DNA of 64,000 nt from Candidatus Poribacteria bacterium. Its GTDB lineage: Bacteria > Poribacteria > WGA-4E > WGA-3G. The stretch spans positions 1-64,000 of the forward strand of contig JAJEDB010000079.1 in assembly GCA_022821725.1 (NCBI GenBank), read 5' to 3'. The notes beneath the pieces were generated by a model, which saw only the letters and a program-made list of their open reading frames with translations, had not been told where the DNA came from and made no database searches. Both the position numbers and the translations under genes were made by a program. Of this stretch, positions 52,149-59,713 are shown piece after piece. The number at the start of each line of letters is the position of its first letter. The first letter of the stretch is position 1.

Positions 52149-52832
52149 TTATTGGTTTTCTCCTATGACCTGTTTAAGATCCTCAATGAAATGTTCAAAA
52201 AGTTTGACTTTGTTGCTTTCTTCAAGTGCTTCTGCCGTTAGCACATACGTGCCATCAAGATCTGTCTCTGCAATGACTCGTTGTCTCTCTGCAGGATCCA
52301 TCCTCGTCAAGTCTTTATCCTTATCAGGTGTAATCAAATAAACCTTGATGTGCTTTGTATTCTCACCGCTTTGAAACTTTGACTTCCAGTAACTTGTTTG
52401 AACAATTCGCTCTCTCAAAGAGGTTTTACTTGAAATAACAGCAATGACTCGCGTTTTTTCAGGTTTGTAAATAACAATGTCAGCATCAGGTAAAAGCCCT
52501 CCAAATCTGCCGTAATTAATTGTCAAGTTTTGCTTAACAGCACCTAATTCCTGGGATAATCGTTTTCTATTTAATGTACTGCCGTTAATTACTTTTACTC
52601 CGTGTGATTCAATTGCCTCTGTAATAATATACTGGAGGAGTTTCTCAAAATTCTTTCCAATGAAAGAACGCCAACTCTGCCCCTTGTCTTTGTCAGGGTC
52701 ATGTGCTGCAAGATAGGCATAGCGAAGTTGCTGTGCTTCTTCCAAAAGATCATGGATGTATCTATAAGCTTCCGCACCTTTTTCCTCCACCATTTTGTCA
52801 TACAAATTCTTCAAATCTTCAAAATTTTGCAC
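52149..52832 (-). CDS. Type II restriction endonuclease-like protein, paralogue B (GTG start)
   Basis: 227 residues from GTG 52830-52832. It is a paralogue of 52964-53644, with shared landmarks in the same order: NFEDLK, QSWRxFxGKNFEKLxQxIITExIExxGxKVING, LPDADIVIYKPEK, VIAVISSKTSLRERIVQTSYWK, ETDLDGTYVLT, EESNKVKLFE. PD...(I/V)xxK with SLRER is a PD-(D/E)xK active site of the CCGG/BsaWI-like restriction enzyme kind (recognition site not readable). It lies third in a methyltransferase-led operon. No cysteine or zinc motif. Confidence 0.65.
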   Translation of the reverse strand: MQNFEDLKNLYDKMVEEKGAEAYRYIHDLLEEAQQLRYAYLAAHDPDKDKGQSWRSFIGKNFEKLLQYIITEAIESHGVKVINGSTLNRKRLSQELGAVKQNLTINYGRFGGLLPDADIVIYKPEKTRVIAVISSKTSLRERIVQTSYWKSKFQSGENTKHIKVYLITPDKDKDLTRMDPAERQRVIAETDLDGTYVLTAEALEESNKVKLFEHFIEDLKQVIGENQ

Positions 52833-52963
52833 AGTTGTTCATTCCTTTAATCAGATATAGTGAACTAAGTATAGCACTAAGCCCATTCCGTCTTGACCTG
52901 CCGTTGCAAGGCAGTAGATGTCCTATAGAAAAGCACTCCAGTGTGTTAAAAAACAGATAAGCA

Positions 52964-53644
52964 TTAGTTTGCCTCAATCAGTTTCTTGAAATCCTCAATG
53001 AAGTACTCAAAAAGTTTAACCTTGTTGCTCTCCTCCAGATCTGCTTCCGTCAGAACATAGGTTCCGTCAAGGTCAATCTCCACAATAGCGCGTCCTTTCT
53101 TTGGAACGTATGTGCTCGTCAAGGTTCCATCCTCGTCTGGCGTAATAAAATAGACCTTGATATGCTCCGTAGCCTCACTCTCCAGAAGCTTGAGTTTCCA
53201 ATAGCCCGTCTGAGCAATTCGTTCGCGCAACGTAACTTTGCTTGAAATGAGAGCAATTACTTTCCGATCCATGGGATTGTAAACCACAATATCAACATCA
53301 GGTAAATGCAAGCCAAATTCACCATAATCAATTGCCAAATTTCTCTTAACTTGGCTCAGTTCTAACGATAGGTTTCTACTTCGTTCTAATTTATTGCCAT
53401 TAATCACTTTCATACCGAGGGCTTCAATCGATTCTGTGATAATATGCTGAATTAACTTTTCAAAATTCTTTCCCTTGAAAGCCCTCCAACTCTGTTCATG
53501 GTCTCCATCGGGTTTGTCCCTCAAAAAATCTTGCTTATGACGTTCCTTAGCATCTTGCAAAAGTTGGGAAACCGTTTTGTAGGCTTCCACACCCTCTACC
53601 AATTGTACCTCATTGTACATATCTTTCAAATCTTCAAATTTCAC
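52964..53644 (-). CDS. Type II restriction endonuclease-like protein, paralogue A (GTG start)
   Basis: 226 residues from GTG 53642-53644, with AAGGAG upstream overlapping the methyltransferase TAG stop, so translation is coupled. Same architecture as its neighbour: N-terminal helices (FEDLKDMYNEVQLVEG), HLPDVDIVVYNPMDRKVIALISSKVTLRERIAQTGYWKLK (PD...SSK with LRER), and the C-terminal DLDGTYVLTEADLEESNKVKLFEYFIEDFKKL. The two paralogues are near half identical by eye and both keep the catalytic residues. They may be two subunits or two specificities. Confidence 0.65.
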   Translation of the reverse strand: MKFEDLKDMYNEVQLVEGVEAYKTVSQLLQDAKERHKQDFLRDKPDGDHEQSWRAFKGKNFEKLIQHIITESIEALGMKVINGNKLERSRNLSLELSQVKRNLAIDYGEFGLHLPDVDIVVYNPMDRKVIALISSKVTLRERIAQTGYWKLKLLESEATEHIKVYFITPDEDGTLTSTYVPKKGRAIVEIDLDGTYVLTEADLEESNKVKLFEYFIEDFKKLIEAN

Positions 53645-53650
53645 AGCTAT

Positions 53651-54964
53651 CTACTCCTTCAATCCGATAACAATATATTCCGTCGGATACGCTTCGGAAT
53701 CAGCCTTATCTTTGCTAGCAAATCGTCCAGTTTTTTCATCCCTTTTCTGTGGGAGGATTTTCAGTGGAATTTCCCGCTTTATGAGTCGATCCAACTTAAA
53801 ACCCGATTCTTGTAAAGATTCCGCGAACGCCTCAGCATTAAGTATATCAACACCCTTTAACCTCGTATTTCCGATGACATAGCAACACCTACCGCCCGGT
53901 CTCAGGATCCTGAAACTTTCGTCAAAAACTTCCTGCATGTCTATAAAGAAAGCTTCAATTTCCTTTGCCTTTTTTCTGCTTTTAGGTAGCATTTCAGTAA
54001 CGATGTCAGACGCAATTTGACTTGATAGCGGTTTGCCTTCGTACTGCTTATAGGAGGTCCCAATGAACTCTTTCCTATACTCTTTAAGGTCATCTGCTAA
54101 ATCTAACCAGAGCGTTGAGAGTTGATGCAAATCGGCGTATTCGTAACTTGTCACATATGGACTTGAACTCACAATTAAATCTACGCTGTCGTCCCGGACA
54201 GGCTGCACTTTGGCAGAACCCACTTGGATATTTAGAAAACTATTGGGTTTATCTTTAACACAAGCAGGAACAATGTCGTAAAACTGTGAGTTTCCCTTTA
54301 ACATTTTCAAAAGGTGCCTTTTGATAGCATCACACGGAAGTGTAGGACGTTTCTTCAAATCACGGGTCGGTTTAGTGCTACCTTGACTCCAAATTGAACA
54401 CGTCTTGAGGACGTGACTAAACGCAACGAGGAAAAAAGATTGAACAACCAAATCGTTTTCATGACGAATTAGAGTCAGAATTTTTCCCAATCCATCTCGA
54501 ACTGCTTCGGCAAACCAGTAATCAATCCTTTCTAAGTGTTTCTCTGGAATGTGAGGTTGTACTTGACTCACCGGAAAAAAACTGAGTTCTTCCTCAAAAC
54601 AAGAAATTTGCGATAGAAATTGCTTAACTTTTTTTTCAAGGTAATCGGGCCGAATAGCTGTCGCTTTTGCACCAGTTACCAAGTGAGCAACTTTATTAAT
54701 ATCCGTTCCACTCGCGTGAAATCCGCGCGATATGGCACTAACAACGGTCGTTCCGCATCCCATAAACGGGTCATTGACACTAGCGGTCCCGTTGTTTATG
54801 TACTCATCCATCAGACGTTCAACAAGTTGCGGAATAAATTTAGCAGGGTAACGGTGGTAACCGTGCGTCCATTTCCCTGTGTCTGAGGGCTTGCAGCCCT
54901 CAAACGACCAGGTTTTGTCAATGGACACCTGATTAAACCATTCCAAAATTTCATTCGGGGACAT
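53651..54964 (-). CDS. DNA methyltransferase (N4/N6 amino type)
   Basis: 437 residues. Order of motifs: GKWTHGYHRYPAKFIPQLVERLMDEY, motif I VNDPFMGCGTTVVSAISRGFHASGTDIN (SAM site), a long helical middle, then motif IV VDLIVSSSPYVTSYEYADLHQLSTLWLDLADD (SSPY in place of the usual SPPY), and RPGGRCCYVIGNTRLKG near the end. Gene order (MTase, then two endonuclease-like genes, gaps of 6 and about 130 bases) fits a type II restriction-modification system. The Pro-to-Ser change in motif IV is tolerated in several N4-cytosine enzymes. Confidence 0.8.
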   Translation of the reverse strand: MSPNEILEWFNQVSIDKTWSFEGCKPSDTGKWTHGYHRYPAKFIPQLVERLMDEYINNGTASVNDPFMGCGTTVVSAISRGFHASGTDINKVAHLVTGAKATAIRPDYLEKKVKQFLSQISCFEEELSFFPVSQVQPHIPEKHLERIDYWFAEAVRDGLGKILTLIRHENDLVVQSFFLVAFSHVLKTCSIWSQGSTKPTRDLKKRPTLPCDAIKRHLLKMLKGNSQFYDIVPACVKDKPNSFLNIQVGSAKVQPVRDDSVDLIVSSSPYVTSYEYADLHQLSTLWLDLADDLKEYRKEFIGTSYKQYEGKPLSSQIASDIVTEMLPKSRKKAKEIEAFFIDMQEVFDESFRILRPGGRCCYVIGNTRLKGVDILNAEAFAESLQESGFKLDRLIKREIPLKILPQKRDEKTGRFASKDKADSEAYPTEYIVIGLKE

Positions 54965-55021
54965 GAATTGAGACCTATCCTTTCCTCATACTGATAAATC
55001 AGTATATCATGTTAACTTGTC

Positions 55022-55696
55022 CTATAGGGAACCGATAGCAGCTATCCTAGACCTAATGAAATCGGCTGTATGCAAAGGCGCATCTGTTTTATTCATACGG
55101 CCGACAATTTCCATGACAGTATTTATATCAAGGTCCGAATTGAGCTCAATAACCCCCAGAGAATTGTTCTGAATTTCACAAAGTTTACGGAGAGGCATAA
55201 CTATTTCATACTTGTCCGCCCCATGGTTCCTCTCACAGTACTCATCAACTAATCGGAATAGACCAGAATTAGAATTGAAAACAGTAGAAACATCAGGAAT
55301 CCATTCTGGGTTGCCACGGATAACTTTAGTCGCTTCTGCGAAACGTTCGGTACCAGGGTGAAAAGCTATCTGAATTTGTCGTGTCTGATACTTTTTTGTC
55401 AAGACCTCTCTTCCCAACAAGGCTGCTCGGAGTGCCATTGTGCGTTGCTGTCCATCAATCAGGACCCGCTCACGGTTTGATGATTCACCACCTCGCAAGG
55501 GAACGCCGGGCTTGGACCACGTAATGAGATACCCAACTGGGTAACCGTGATAAAGCGAATCGATAAAATCCCGTACTTTCGGTGCTGACCAAACGAAAGG
55601 TCTCTGGATTTCGGGAATAACTATCTCCTCGGTCCTAATCCAATTCAACAATGTATCAACAGAATATTGGTGTAACGAGTAACGAGAATTCGGCAT
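55022..55696 (-). CDS. DUF262 (GmrSD N-terminal type) protein, short form
   Basis: 224 residues from ATG 55694-55696, with AAGGAGATAG upstream. MPNSRYSLHQYSVDTLLNWIRTEEIVIPEIQRPFVWSAPKVRDFIDSLYHGYPVGYLITW and NRERVLIDGQQRTMALRAALLGREV carry the DUF262 hallmarks IQRxFVW and DGQQR (a ParB/sulfiredoxin-like nucleotide-binding fold). Full members are often 350-600 residues with a C-terminal DUF1524 nuclease; here the frame stops after SRIAAIGSL. DUF262/DUF1524 proteins (GmrSD) restrict modified phage DNA. Confidence 0.75.
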   Translation of the reverse strand: MPNSRYSLHQYSVDTLLNWIRTEEIVIPEIQRPFVWSAPKVRDFIDSLYHGYPVGYLITWSKPGVPLRGGESSNRERVLIDGQQRTMALRAALLGREVLTKKYQTRQIQIAFHPGTERFAEATKVIRGNPEWIPDVSTVFNSNSGLFRLVDEYCERNHGADKYEIVMPLRKLCEIQNNSLGVIELNSDLDINTVMEIVGRMNKTDAPLHTADFIRSRIAAIGSL

Positions 55697-55911
55697 TCTA
55701 TCTCCTTCATAATTGGAATCATATATTGCAACTTCAGTCCTACTCACGTGAGTTTAAAAAATAAAGTTTTAAGAACCGCGTTGCGTGTATTTTTGAGAAT
55801 CAGCGGGTTTCTTGTCGCATCATCCGTGAGTTTGTATTTCTTCTGGCGCAGACTCACAGTCTACGCTACAAATACCAAACTCACGTTACGACTATCCCCT
55901 TAACATTACCG

Positions 55912-56106
55912 TTAGGATTTCTCATCTTCAAAGATGTGGTGAGACATCTTGACGTTTGGTGCGTTTTCCGGATCATGTCGGTAGTAGTGTTCTTCATAAG
56001 CGTCTAAAAAGAGTTGTTGGTCCTCTCTTTTTAGTGTCAAAATGAAACCTGCTTTTCCGACATCATTTAGACCTTCATAGTATTGGATTGCTGCTTGTAT
56101 GTTCAT
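55912..56106 (-). CDS. Small hypothetical protein downstream of the FRG-TPR gene
   Basis: 64 residues, acidic and helical (MNIQAAIQYYEGLNDVGKAGFILTLKREDQQLF...). It starts 10 bases after the stop of the FRG-TPR gene and is probably co-transcribed with it. No family recognised. It may be an accessory or antitoxin-like partner; this is only inferred from position. The 55697-55911 stretch between it and the DUF262 gene contains no gene. Confidence 0.5.
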   Translation of the reverse strand: MNIQAAIQYYEGLNDVGKAGFILTLKREDQQLFLDAYEEHYYRHDPENAPNVKMSHHIFEDEKS

Positions 56107-56116
56107 TGGTTTAGAC

Positions 56117-57481
56117 CTACTGTTGAGTTAACATCGCCCGAATGTCTTCCGGCAATTGAACACCATTTTTTTTCTCAAAGGCTTCAACGCTTTCGTAGTC
56201 GTTATGAAATGAAGCCACAATATCTATCCCCATGTCCTTTGCAGTAATTAGATCTGCTTTGGCTTTCTTCCATTCTCTTAGCTGTAACCATGCCTCGCCA
56301 CGATTGCTATAGAATCCAGCGAAACTTGGTTCCAGTTTTATCGCCATGTTATAGTTTTGGATAGCTTTGTCAACGTCGCCTTTGCGAAGGTAAGCAGTAC
56401 CGAGGTTGGAATAGGCTTTTGCATCACCGGGATCCAGTTCTATCACTGTGTTATAGTGCTGAATCGCCCGTTTATACTCGCCCTGTTTCCTGTAAGCGAT
56501 ACCGAGATTATTATATGCCGAGGCATAATTGGGTTTCAATTGTATCGCCTTGTGGTAATCTCGGATAGCTCTATCAAAATCACCTTTGCGATAGTAAGCA
56601 ATACCACGGTTATTATAGGCTGAAGCATAATCTGGTTTGAGTTTCATTGCCGTGTTATGGTCTCGGATGGCTCTGTCAAAATCACCTGCATCGGCGTAAA
56701 CAGAACCCCGATTGTTATAGCTTTCGGGAAAATCAGGCTTCAGTTCCAGTGCTTCGGTATAATGGACAATGGCCCGTTCATACCATTTCAGTTTTTCGTC
56801 CCAGTTCTGCCCCGAGTCTGCTCTCTTGCGACAGGTTTTCCCTCTATGAAATTGTGTGTAGGCACTCTTATGCATGTTCCAGTTTCTAATGAAGCCGTGG
56901 AGGTCATTGTGGATGATTTCTGTGGAGATGCCGTGGGACTTTCGAAGATATGCCAGCATGGGCAATTTGAGGTCGGCCGGGATAGTGATCACCTCGTCTG
57001 GGCTGATAAAGCCCTTAGGCGATTGAATGAATACTATTTTTTGAGCAATAATACGCTGCTTCGGCTCGTGCGGTTGTTTTAGATAGCCCACTACTGAATC
57101 TCTTTTTTGCAAAATGACCCTGCCATCTTCACTGGGTGCGCCGTCGCAAGCAAAGAAAAGCGCGATGTGGAAATCCGTTGTAAATTCAATGAGATTGGTT
57201 ATGCCTCCGTGGTAGTGGAGTTCAACCAAGATTTCAAGTTCATCCGTTTTTTCGGTATATTTCCTTGCTTCGTCCAGAATTTCTTTTTGGACGAATTCTA
57301 TGTCAAAATCGTCTGCTTCAATATCGTACTCATACTGGCGGTAGAGACTTGACACGACTTTCCCATAGAATCTGCTTTCTCCTCGGAAGATATAGTCTCC
57401 ATCAACAGATTTTTCGGCTATTTCACAGATTTTTTGCAAGACTCTACTGAGTTCATTCTGGGGGTCGGATTGAGTGTTCAT
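56117..57481 (-). CDS. FRG-domain protein with C-terminal TPR repeats
   Basis: 454 residues. The FRG domain (about 1-200) has YIFRGESRFYGKVVSSLYRQYEYD (FRG at 32-34) and LEILVELHYHGGITNLIEFTTDFHIALFFACDG with HG and an acidic pair, as in FRG proteins. About six TPR repeats follow (about 220-425): AIVHYTEALELKPDFPESYNNRGSVYADAGDFDRAIRDH and its relatives. A short C-terminal helix contains LPEDIRAMLTQQ. FRG domains occur in bacterial defence and toxin contexts and TPRs mediate protein binding. Role unknown; surrounded by restriction-type genes. Confidence 0.78.
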   Translation of the reverse strand: MNTQSDPQNELSRVLQKICEIAEKSVDGDYIFRGESRFYGKVVSSLYRQYEYDIEADDFDIEFVQKEILDEARKYTEKTDELEILVELHYHGGITNLIEFTTDFHIALFFACDGAPSEDGRVILQKRDSVVGYLKQPHEPKQRIIAQKIVFIQSPKGFISPDEVITIPADLKLPMLAYLRKSHGISTEIIHNDLHGFIRNWNMHKSAYTQFHRGKTCRKRADSGQNWDEKLKWYERAIVHYTEALELKPDFPESYNNRGSVYADAGDFDRAIRDHNTAMKLKPDYASAYNNRGIAYYRKGDFDRAIRDYHKAIQLKPNYASAYNNLGIAYRKQGEYKRAIQHYNTVIELDPGDAKAYSNLGTAYLRKGDVDKAIQNYNMAIKLEPSFAGFYSNRGEAWLQLREWKKAKADLITAKDMGIDIVASFHNDYESVEAFEKKNGVQLPEDIRAMLTQQ

Positions 57482-57563
57482 TCTTTTTCCTCCCTACGGA
57501 TACTGGTGTTCAATGTTAAAGTAATGCTCCATTTACCTAAGAATGTTAACAGAACTTTAGATA

Positions 57564-57858
57564 CTATGCATCCTCTCGTCTCAGATCTTCCGTTTCTTCA
57601 GATGAAGGTGGTTTCGGATCCCATTGGATACCTGTGCGTTCCGCAATAATCTTTTCGGCTGCTGTCTTCGCGCTACCATCTATTACCTTGGATTTGGATA
57701 GATACTTTTGAAAATTGGCAATAGCTTCCTGTTGATTCTCAAGTTCAATCGCGCAAAATCTTCTGTTTCTCCACGGGACATGGGTTTTATACGCGAAGTA
57801 GAAATCCCATCTTCTGCCATTGGTGATAACACCGAGGTCCACACCCGCTTGAAAGACT
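57564..57858 (-). pseudogene. HsdR-N-like (type I restriction) gene fragment cut by a TnpB element
   Basis: The frame enters from the transposon end (…VFQAGVDLGVITNGRRWDFYFAYKTHVPWRNRRFCAIELENQQEAIANFQKYLSK) and runs to TAG at 57564. VDLGVITNGRRWDFY is the hallmark of HsdR_N-type domains (…DxxVLTNGxxWxFY). Its N-terminal half is missing and does not reappear on the other side of the insertion. A GTG at 57840-57842 could start translation of a 92-residue relic. Confidence 0.65.
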
Positions 57859-57888
57859 TGACATACTCTCCCTGCTAAAGCAGGGAGA
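57836..57888 (-). ncRNA. Candidate omega RNA 3' end and guide of TnpB
   Basis: Just after the tnpB stop (minus strand) is a 9-bp hairpin TCTCCCTGC-TTTA-GCAGGGAGA, then GTATGTCAAG, the familiar right end of IS200/IS605 TnpB elements. Guide sequence would be the flanking DNA at about 57856-57836 (CTTTCAAGCGGGTG...). The full RNA would start inside tnpB; its 5' end cannot be placed. Confidence 0.55.
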
Positions 57889-57899
57889 TTCTGGTATCC

Positions 57900-59054
57900 T
57901 CAAGAACCGCTTGCGATCGCAAGTCTAACGTTCTCTACTCCAAAGGTTGATGCCCCAACCTGAAGGATGTTAATAGCCGCGTTAATGTCGCGGTCATGGT
58001 GAGTATTACAATGTTTGCACGTCCACGTTCTATCACTCAACTCAAGAGAAACCCGCGCCTTACAAACATGGCACACAGAGGTTGTCGGTTGCCATTGATT
58101 GATGTATTCAACGCGTTTACCACGTTTTTTCGCTTGCCACTCGACTTTTTGCAAGAATGCGTAGAATCCGATGTCAGAGACTTTACGACCCCACAGACGT
58201 TTCATACCGTCAAGGTTCAACGTCTCAAAGAACAGCACATCGAACCTACGCACAAGTTCAAGCGCAAGTTTCCAATGATGATCTTCACGTTGTCTCTGGA
58301 CCTTCCGATGCATACGCGCATGATGGTGTCGCGCCCGTTCGCGGTTGTTGCTGCCACGTTGTTTTGTGGAAAGTTGACGATTTGCTGTTCTGACTTTATC
58401 AATAGACTCGGTGTAGAAGTGAGGCGATTCATACTGTTTTCCATTGGAACACGTCAGCATTGTTTTGACCCCCATATCAAACCCTGCAGCATTACCCGTC
58501 ATTGGTTTGAGATGGGAGTGAATGTGATTCGTAACAACGGTCATATAGAAATCACCCAGTGCGTCTTCTTTGATTGTAACAGTTTTGATCTTCCCAAATA
58601 TAGGACGGCTCAGATTAAATCTGTAACTTTTACCCATGATCGTCACGCGGTCGCTGTAGATGCCGAACCCTTTATCACCGGCAACAGGCACAGCAAACTT
58701 GTATCCAGAGGGACACATTGTCAACGAGTATGGTTTCCGAACCGATCGGAACTTTGGCGGTCGTTTTGCGATTTTCTTAAAGAACCGATCATAACCGAGA
58801 TCCAAACGTTTCAGCACTTGGCGTGCTGCCCACGAATCTAACTCACGCCAGTGTGAAAAGATGTCAGGATGTGAGTTCCGCAGTATGGTAAACTCACGCG
58901 ACATCTCTTTGTAGGACATGTAAGGCAATCCAAGAGAATAGCGCGTGCGTTGCCAGCCGAGAAAGTAGTTCCATATTGTATGTGCGATCCACGTCTTTCG
59001 TTTCAGGTGCCGGTTGCGTGGCACACGAAAAAGTTTGTATTTTGTGGTATACAT
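57900..59054 (-). CDS. tnpB: TnpB RNA-guided endonuclease (IS1341 type)
   Basis: 384 residues, full length. It has the N-terminal helix-turn-helix-like segment (KRKTWIAHTIWNYFLGWQRTRYS) and a beta-barrel middle. All RuvC residues are present: Asp193 in AAGFDMGVKTM, Glu277 in VLFFETLNLDGM, and Asp in HHDRDINAAINIL (354/356). A zinc ribbon lies between (Cys328, Cys331, Cys346, Cys349). TnpB cleaves DNA guided by the element's right-end RNA and keeps the element at donor sites. The TGA stop is one of only two in the window. It has its own consensus promoter at 59143-59171. Confidence 0.9.
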   Translation of the reverse strand: MYTTKYKLFRVPRNRHLKRKTWIAHTIWNYFLGWQRTRYSLGLPYMSYKEMSREFTILRNSHPDIFSHWRELDSWAARQVLKRLDLGYDRFFKKIAKRPPKFRSVRKPYSLTMCPSGYKFAVPVAGDKGFGIYSDRVTIMGKSYRFNLSRPIFGKIKTVTIKEDALGDFYMTVVTNHIHSHLKPMTGNAAGFDMGVKTMLTCSNGKQYESPHFYTESIDKVRTANRQLSTKQRGSNNRERARHHHARMHRKVQRQREDHHWKLALELVRRFDVLFFETLNLDGMKRLWGRKVSDIGFYAFLQKVEWQAKKRGKRVEYINQWQPTTSVCHVCKARVSLELSDRTWTCKHCNTHHDRDINAAINILQVGASTFGVENVRLAIASGS

Positions 59055-59142
59055 GGTGTTCCTTTACATGGTAATACCGCTTCTAAACGGTGCGGTGGCA
59101 CTCCCAAGCGGGAGGTAGAATCCACCGCCACCATGTAAGAAT

Positions 59143-59171
59143 ATTATACCACAATTTCAAGCGATTGTCAA
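59143..59171 (-). promoter_or_regulatory. Consensus sigma70 promoter of tnpB
   Basis: On the minus strand TTGACA (59171-59166), exactly 17 bases, TATAAT (59148-59143). Both hexamers are perfect, which is rare in this window. The 90-base leader contains ACATGGT...ACCATGT that can pair. Confidence 0.75.
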
Positions 59172-59195
59172 ATGTTTTTTTGACACAAACATAGG

Positions 59196-59238
59196 CAGCG
59201 TCTACATCCCCGACCTGAAGGACGGGGTTTTGACGCTG
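59196..59238. other. Nested hairpin resembling an IS200/IS605 right end
   Basis: The outer stem CAGCGTC / GACGCTG (59196-59202, 59232-59238) encloses the inner stem CCCCG / CGGGG (59208-59212, 59223-59227) around ACCTGAAGGA. On the minus strand CCCCGTCCTTCAGG is a common hairpin of TnpB element ends. It lies about 20 bases after the stop of the gene at 59258 and may be a relic of an older insertion or simply a terminator. Confidence 0.45.
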
Positions 59239-59257
59239 AAGAATTCGATAAAGTTCA

Positions 59258-59713
59258 TTATCTGTCATTTCTATTGCGTTCATTTTCTTTTGCGCGTGCC
59301 TGTTCAGTCTTCGGGACACCAACATGGTTCTCCTGAGTCCTATTGACTTTGAAATGATACATGATAAAAGTTGCCAATCCGTAGCCATCAAGCCTATCAC
59401 TCAGGACTTTAAGGGCGAGTTCATAGATGTCGATATCAGTAAGCTCTAACAAACCTTTACGCCACAAAGCGACCCTCTCGGCTTTGATATATTCTTCTTT
59501 TTCTTCCGCTGCGCGTGCCTGTTGAATCTGCTTTACTATCGTAGGGATATCTGGATCATTAGCCAGCAATTTATGGCGTTCAGCAGTGTAATCATAGTCG
59601 CGCGGTTTACACCGTTGGAGAAACCGCTTTGTATATGTAACCCCCAGCTGTTCTGTAAGTTCTTTAATCCCAAGTTCGTAAATCTCAAGATCCGTCATCT
59701 TTAAAACGTCCAT
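59258..59713 (-). CDS. Hypothetical protein with two TD-x-E/D-IYEL repeats
   Basis: 151 residues. A first unit (LKMTDLEIYELGIKELTEQLGVTYTKRFLQRC) and a second (LLELTDIDIYELALKVLSDRLDGYGLATFIMYHF) align with each other, joined by a charged coiled stretch (IVKQIQQARAAEEKEEYIKAERVALWRKG). A third partial unit (MTDNELYRILQRQ) follows in another frame just past the stop, suggesting the gene was longer. Similar units occur in small proteins of cyanobacteria. No function known. It adjoins the TnpB element. Confidence 0.55.
   Translation of the reverse strand: MDVLKMTDLEIYELGIKELTEQLGVTYTKRFLQRCKPRDYDYTAERHKLLANDPDIPTIVKQIQQARAAEEKEEYIKAERVALWRKGLLELTDIDIYELALKVLSDRLDGYGLATFIMYHFKVNRTQENHVGVPKTEQARAKENERNRNDR

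Larger units (their letters stand above)
57857..59190 (-). mobile_element. IS200/IS605-family (IS1341-type) TnpB element
   Basis: Contains tnpB alone, with no tnpA. The right end at about 57857 is set by the conserved hairpin plus GTATGTCAA and by its junction with the HsdR-like frame. The left end is uncertain; inverted TGTCAAA/TTTGACA sequence near 59166-59186 could be its boundary. Confidence 0.6.

Noticed and set aside
56357-56800. Repeated sequence suggesting a CRISPR or tandem array
   Set aside because: The ~102-base periodicity comes from codons of TPR repeats; repeats are diverged and there are no unique spacers.
57564-57902. Readthrough of the tnpB TGA into the HsdR-like fragment, with a 9-bp hairpin 20 nt downstream that mimics a SECIS
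   Set aside because: The hairpin is the transposon right end, its loop TTTA lacks the G expected in a SECIS, and TnpB proteins normally end here.
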